Shown piece by piece: positions 61,088-64,000 of a stretch of 64,000 bases of DNA. The translations under genes were made by a program, and so were the position numbers. Numbering within the stretch: the stretch's first letter is position 1; every line of letters begins with the position of its first letter. Location of the stretch: NCBI RefSeq assembly GCF_052065695.1, contig NZ_JBQHTM010000011.1, positions 10,315-74,314 on the forward strand, in the 5' to 3' direction. The DNA is from Intestinimonas sp052065695. Lineage in GTDB: Bacteria; Bacillota; Clostridia; Oscillospirales; Oscillospiraceae. The notes beneath the pieces were generated by a model. The model did no database searches and was not told where the DNA came from. It saw only the letters and a list, made by a program, of their open reading frames with translations.

Positions 61088-62923
61088 TTATTCCACCGTC
61101 ACCGACTTGGCCAGGTTCCGGGGCTTATCGATGTCACAGCCCCGCATGAGGGCCACATAGTAGGCAAACAGCTGCATAGGGATCACATCCAGGCTGGGCA
61201 GCAGCATGGGGTGGGTGTCCGGCACGGTGATCACATGGTCTGCCGTCCGCTCCATCTCCTTGGCCTTGGATTCCACGGTGAGGCCCAGCACATCGGCGCC
61301 CCGGGACTTTACCTCCACCACGTTGCTCATGAGCTTGTCGAAGAGCTGCACCCGGCTGGCCAGGGCCACCACCAAGGTTCCGTCCTCGATGAGGGAGATG
61401 GTGCCGTGCTTGAGCTCACCGGCGGCGTAGGCCTCGGAGTGGATGTAGGAGATCTCCTTCAGCTTCAGAGAGCCCTCCAGGCCGATGGCGTAGTCGATGT
61501 TCCGGCCGATGAAGAAGATGGACTCGTGGTTGAAGTAGATGGAGGCGTAATACTGGATGGCCTCCCGGTGGGCCAGCACCGCCTCCATCTTGGTGGGGAT
61601 GGTGAGGAGCTCGGCAACGATCTCCTGATAGGTCTCCTCGCTCACTGTGCCCAGGAGCTCGGCAAAGCGCAGGGTGATGAGATAGATCACTGCCAGCTGG
61701 GTGGAGTAGGCCTTGGTGGTGGCCACGGCGATCTCCGGGCCGGCCCAGGTGTAGAGCACGTCGTCCGACTCCCGGGCGATGGTAGAGCCCACCACATTGA
61801 CGATGGACAGCACCCGCGCCCCCAGGCGCTTGGCCTCCCGCATGGCGGCCAGGGTGTCGATAGTCTCACCGGACTGGCTGATGACGATGCACAGGGTGCG
61901 CTCGCTCACCAGAGGGTCACAGTAACGGAACTCCGAGGCCAGGGTGACCTCCACCGGTTTGCGTAGGATGCGCTCCATGATATACTTGGCCACCATGCCC
62001 ACATGGTAGGAGGAACCGCAGGCGATGATGTAGATCTTGTCCGTATTACGGAGTTGCTCGCTGGTGATCTCCAGCTCGTCCAGCACCACCCGGCCGTTCT
62101 GGATGCGGGGGAAAACGGTGTCCCGGAAGGCCTTGGGCTGCTCCATGATCTCCTTGGCCATGAAGTGCTCATAGCCTCCCTTCTCGGCGGCGGAGATCTC
62201 CCAGTCCACGTGGTGGAGCTCCTTCTGCACCGGCTGGAGGTAGGGATGGTTGTAGACCTGGATACCGTCCCGGGTGAGAACGGCAATCTCCCCGTCGTCC
62301 AGGTAGTAGACGTCCCGGGTGTATTTGATGACGGCGGTGACGTCACTGGCCAGGAAGTGGAAACCCTCCCCCAAACCCAGGATCAGGGGGCTGTCCTTCC
62401 GGGCGGCGATGAGGCGGTCGGGGCAGTCGGCACAGATGATACCCAGAGCGTAGGCGCCCTCGATGCGGTGGAGCACTTTGGTGACAGCCTCCATGATGTC
62501 GCCCCGATAGTAGTACTCCAGAAGCTGGGCCACAACTTCGGTGTCGGTCTGGGACACAAAGGTAACACCCTTAGACTCCAGGAACTCCTTGATCTGGGCA
62601 TAGTTCTCAATGATTCCGTTATGGACCACCGCAATACGCCCGGAGGTACTGACCTGAGGATGGGAGTTGATGTCGGAGGGCTCGCCGTGGGTGGCCCAGC
62701 GGGTGTGGCCCAGTCCCACGGTGCCGTGGATGGCTTTGCCGCCCTCCACGATGTCGGAGAGCACCTTCAGTCTTCCCTTCGCCTTGACTACTTTCAGACC
62801 ATCTGTTTCAGAATAGACCGCCAGGCCTGCTGAGTCATAGCCGCGGTACTCCAGCCGCTCCAGGCCGTCCAGCAGGATGGGCGCCGCCTCTTCCCTGCCG
62901 ATATATCCAACGATTCCACACAT
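61088..62923 (-). CDS. glmS: Glutamine-fructose-6-phosphate aminotransferase
   Basis: A 611-residue enzyme producing glucosamine-6-phosphate, the entry to peptidoglycan amino sugars. The N-terminal nucleophile Cys2 is in MCGIVGYIGREEAAP. The glutaminase domain ends near residue 240. Two SIS domains follow (ACGSSYHVGMVAKY; ISQSGETIDTLAAMREAK), and the C-terminal tail is DIDKPRNLAKSVTVE. No glmS ribozyme fits in the short leader. It leads the ABC transporter genes. Confidence 0.98.
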   Translation of the reverse strand: MCGIVGYIGREEAAPILLDGLERLEYRGYDSAGLAVYSETDGLKVVKAKGRLKVLSDIVEGGKAIHGTVGLGHTRWATHGEPSDINSHPQVSTSGRIAVVHNGIIENYAQIKEFLESKGVTFVSQTDTEVVAQLLEYYYRGDIMEAVTKVLHRIEGAYALGIICADCPDRLIAARKDSPLILGLGEGFHFLASDVTAVIKYTRDVYYLDDGEIAVLTRDGIQVYNHPYLQPVQKELHHVDWEISAAEKGGYEHFMAKEIMEQPKAFRDTVFPRIQNGRVVLDELEITSEQLRNTDKIYIIACGSSYHVGMVAKYIMERILRKPVEVTLASEFRYCDPLVSERTLCIVISQSGETIDTLAAMREAKRLGARVLSIVNVVGSTIARESDDVLYTWAGPEIAVATTKAYSTQLAVIYLITLRFAELLGTVSEETYQEIVAELLTIPTKMEAVLAHREAIQYYASIYFNHESIFFIGRNIDYAIGLEGSLKLKEISYIHSEAYAAGELKHGTISLIEDGTLVVALASRVQLFDKLMSNVVEVKSRGADVLGLTVESKAKEMERTADHVITVPDTHPMLLPSLDVIPMQLFAYYVALMRGCDIDKPRNLAKSVTVE

Positions 62924-62980
62924 AGGGCAGATCTCCTCCAGTTCTTGGATAGAAAAATGAAAGAAATGTGACGATAGATT

Positions 62981-63009
62981 ATTATATCATCACCTTTGCC
63001 CTCCTACAA
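62981..63009 (-). promoter_or_regulatory. glmS operon promoter
   Basis: TTGTAG and TATAAT with a 17-nt spacer on the minus strand. The resulting leader is only about 50 nt. Confidence 0.65.
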
Positions 63010-63048
63010 CATAAATTTCGCACCGCTGTGAAATGGATAAAACCGTGC

Positions 63049-63077
63049 TTGACATTGTGCTTGGAAACCACTATAAT
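63049..63077 (+). promoter_or_regulatory. tRNA-Pro promoter
   Basis: Perfect consensus TTGACA-N17-TATAAT, 20 nt before the tRNA. Confidence 0.92.
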
Positions 63078-63097
63078 GAATATTCGGTAACACATTT

Positions 63098-63174
63098 CCG
63101 GGTGTGGCGAAGCTTGGTATCGCGCTTGGTTCGGGTCCAAGAGGCCGTGGGTTCAAATCCCGCCACTCGGACCA
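63098..63174 (+). tRNA. tRNA-Pro (CGG anticodon)
   Basis: Cloverleaf: acceptor CCGGGTG/CACTCGG (one G-T pair), D-stem GCGA/TCGC, anticodon stem CTTGG/CCAAG with loop TTCGGGT (anticodon CGG, proline), T-stem GTGGG/CCCGC with loop TTCAAAT, discriminator A and encoded CCA. 77 nt. Confidence 0.95.
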
Positions 63175-63212
63175 AAAATCCGCTATTTTCGTGAGAAAAT
63201 GGCGGATTTTTC
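63175..63212 (+). terminator. tRNA-Pro terminator
   Basis: AAAAATCCGCTATTTTC pairs with GAAAATGGCGGATTTTT (one T-G pair) and ends in a T-run. Confidence 0.85.
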
Positions 63213-63522
63213 TTGCTTTTTGTTATGAAATTCCGGATCAAAAAAGTGGCCTCAAAAATTGACCACATAAATACCACAGTCAGATTTTCTGTCTGACCAC
63301 AGGAAGGGCGCTCCTCTGTGAAGAGGAGCGCCCTTTTTTGATTCAAGGGACGCACAGTCAGTCCTGGCCAGACGGCTCCTGCGAGGTTTGGCCAGGATCT
63401 TTTCCCGTGGGTTATCTTCCCTTGGCTGCCCTATCTCCAACAAGGGTAAAATCCACTGCCTTTCCAGCGGAGAAATAATCTCCCACGCCGGGGATCGTAG
63501 TCTACTTCTCGTCCTTGCCCGG
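63213..63522. other. Gene-poor segment after tRNA-Pro
   Basis: About 310 nt with no convincing gene. It holds a small hairpin (GTCAGA/TCTGAC near 63280) and the strong hairpin at 63304. Open frames of up to 96 codons on the minus strand here are Arg-rich, have no ribosome site and cross that hairpin, so they are not called. Confidence 0.55.
63304..63340 (+). terminator. Strong hairpin terminator, owner unclear
   Basis: A 13-bp perfect stem AGGGCGCTCCTCT / AGAGGAGCGCCCT with a 4-nt loop and a following TTTTTT on the plus strand. No plus-strand gene precedes it except tRNA-Pro, which has its own terminator. Confidence 0.8.
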
Positions 63523-63699
63523 CTACGGTGCACTCTCTTCAAATGGAGCTGGAGTATCCTTATCTTTGGGGCCCTTCATTTTGACCGGAGCTGGCCGACC
63601 CTGCACAGGGGGATCAGCTTTGACGGGCTCCACCGTTCCCGGCTTGGGAGGCTCGTCTATCGTCCCAGCGTCGGGAATATTCTTTTTATCGTCAGCCAC
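63523..63699 (-). CDS. Small Lys/Pro/Asp-rich hypothetical protein (58 aa)
   Basis: A GTG-started frame reading MADDKKNIPDAGTIDEPP... with 11 Pro, 8 Lys and 9 Asp in 58 residues, ending ...TPAPFEESAP. It is hydrophilic, probably disordered, and without Cys or a membrane segment. GGGAGG lies exactly 7 nt before the GTG, the best evidence that it is translated. No family is recognised. It is alone, with a hairpin terminator just upstream, and the surrounding DNA is sparse and AT-richer than the rest. Confidence 0.6.
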   Translation of the reverse strand: MADDKKNIPDAGTIDEPPKPGTVEPVKADPPVQGRPAPVKMKGPKDKDTPAPFEESAP

Positions 63700-63727
63700 T
63701 TAAAAACCTCCCTCGTTTTGAAATAGA

Positions 63728-63748
63728 AAAGCCAGCTTGATGGCTGGC
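63728..63748 (-). terminator. Small terminator-like hairpin
   Basis: GCCAGC / GCTGGC (63731-63748); on the minus strand it is followed by TTTTC. It would end a transcript entering from the right, just before the 58-residue gene. Confidence 0.5.
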
Positions 63749-64000
63749 CTGTGGAGAATCCCCCCATTTTTTATTGGAACATATGAAAATACTGCCCTGA
63801 GTCCTATTAGGCGGTATTGGCCACAAAAGAAAATGTGTTAAATGGTTACCACATATTGAATGAATGTAAATTGCGTGCTAAACTGATTAAAGAGATGAGC
63901 AAAACAGTTGGAAAGAGCGGCCCGCAAACAGGCAAATGGGAATCGAAAGAGATTAGGGCATCTCAAGGGTGCAAAAACCATAGCGCGGTAAACCCCGCGC
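63749..64000. other. AT-richer right end, possible structured RNA
   Basis: No clear gene. On the plus strand a series of short helices is visible: ATGTG/CACAT (63833-63854), AACTG/CAGTT (63881-63909), GAGAT/ATCTC (63949-63964) and GCGCGG/CCGCGC (63983-64000). They are joined by A-rich segments such as GCAAAAACC and GGTAAACC. A weak plus-strand frame is open from 63811 to the edge but lacks a ribosome site. The element may continue beyond the window. Confidence 0.35.

Noticed and set aside
62924..62980. glmS ribozyme
   Set aside because: The leader from the TATAAT to the start is about 50 nt, far shorter than the ribozyme, and no core motif is seen.
63252..63542. 96-codon minus-strand frame after tRNA-Pro
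   Set aside because: Arg-rich, lacking a ribosome site, and spanning a strong terminator hairpin.
63811..64000. Plus-strand frame open to the window edge (MSKTVGKSG... from 63895)
   Set aside because: No ribosome site at any start codon, and it runs through several hairpins. It could be revived only if the sequence to the right continues the frame.

Overview
The window is a dense, GC-rich stretch of chromosome from a spore-forming Firmicute, most likely an Oscillospiraceae (Flavonifractor/Lawsonibacter-like) gut Clostridium. This placement is inference: it rests on a complete spoIIIAA-AH operon, spoVAD/spoVAE, T-box leaders, class Clostridia gene order and a plant-type acyl-ACP thioesterase. 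It is not based on a database match. Most genes lie on the minus strand in long operons with 4-8 nt overlaps.

Layout. 1-2.6 kb: carAB (carB cut by the left edge). 2.7-7.2 kb: a membrane-anchored phosphoesterase, a DUF421/DUF4363 pair and a secreted SLH-domain 5'-nucleotidase. 7.7-9.4 kb: nrdR, a 36-residue charged peptide gene behind a structured leader, and a collagen-like GPT-repeat protein. 9.4-11.5 kb: leuA under a leucine T-box. 11.6-12.6 kb: a Bax-inhibitor-1 protein and tRNA-Gln. 12.7-17.4 kb: macromolecular-synthesis operon dgt-dnaG-rpoD-nudix. 17.5-20.3 kb: yigZ, hflX, a flavin reductase-like gene and rpmE. 20.4-28.9 kb: addBA and guaB. 28.9-31.9 kb: acyl-ACP thioesterase, a zinc-ribbon protein, spoVAD-spoVAE. 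31.9-34.6 kb: a SpoIID-domain protein and queA. 34.9-37.8 kb: lysine/DAP genes asd-dapA-dapB behind a structured leader. 37.8-39.1 kb: AI-2E-family permease. 39.2-41.5 kb: tyrosine T-box operon zinc ribbon-nudix-tyrS. 41.5-52.5 kb: asp23-like, then nusB-tsaD-like-xseA-xseB-ispA-yuiD-like-dxs-tlyA-nadK-argR-recN-ycxB-like. 52.6-57.5 kb: spoIIIA operon with a sigma-E-like promoter. 57.6-62.9 kb: glmS followed by an oligopeptide-type ABC transporter without ATPases. 63.1 kb to the end: tRNA-Pro and a sparse, AT-richer segment with a small Lys/Pro-rich protein and a possible structured RNA.

The genes are mainly housekeeping: nucleotide, lysine/leucine and isoprenoid synthesis, replication and repair, translation, and sporulation. 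I saw no CRISPR array, insertion sequence, prophage or recognisable defence system. The more unusual signals are small: the GPT-repeat protein, two short proteins, leader RNAs upstream of asd and of the 36-residue gene, a forespore-type promoter before DUF421, tyrS as the last gene of its T-box operon, an ATPase-less ABC cluster attached to glmS, and the unexplained right end.
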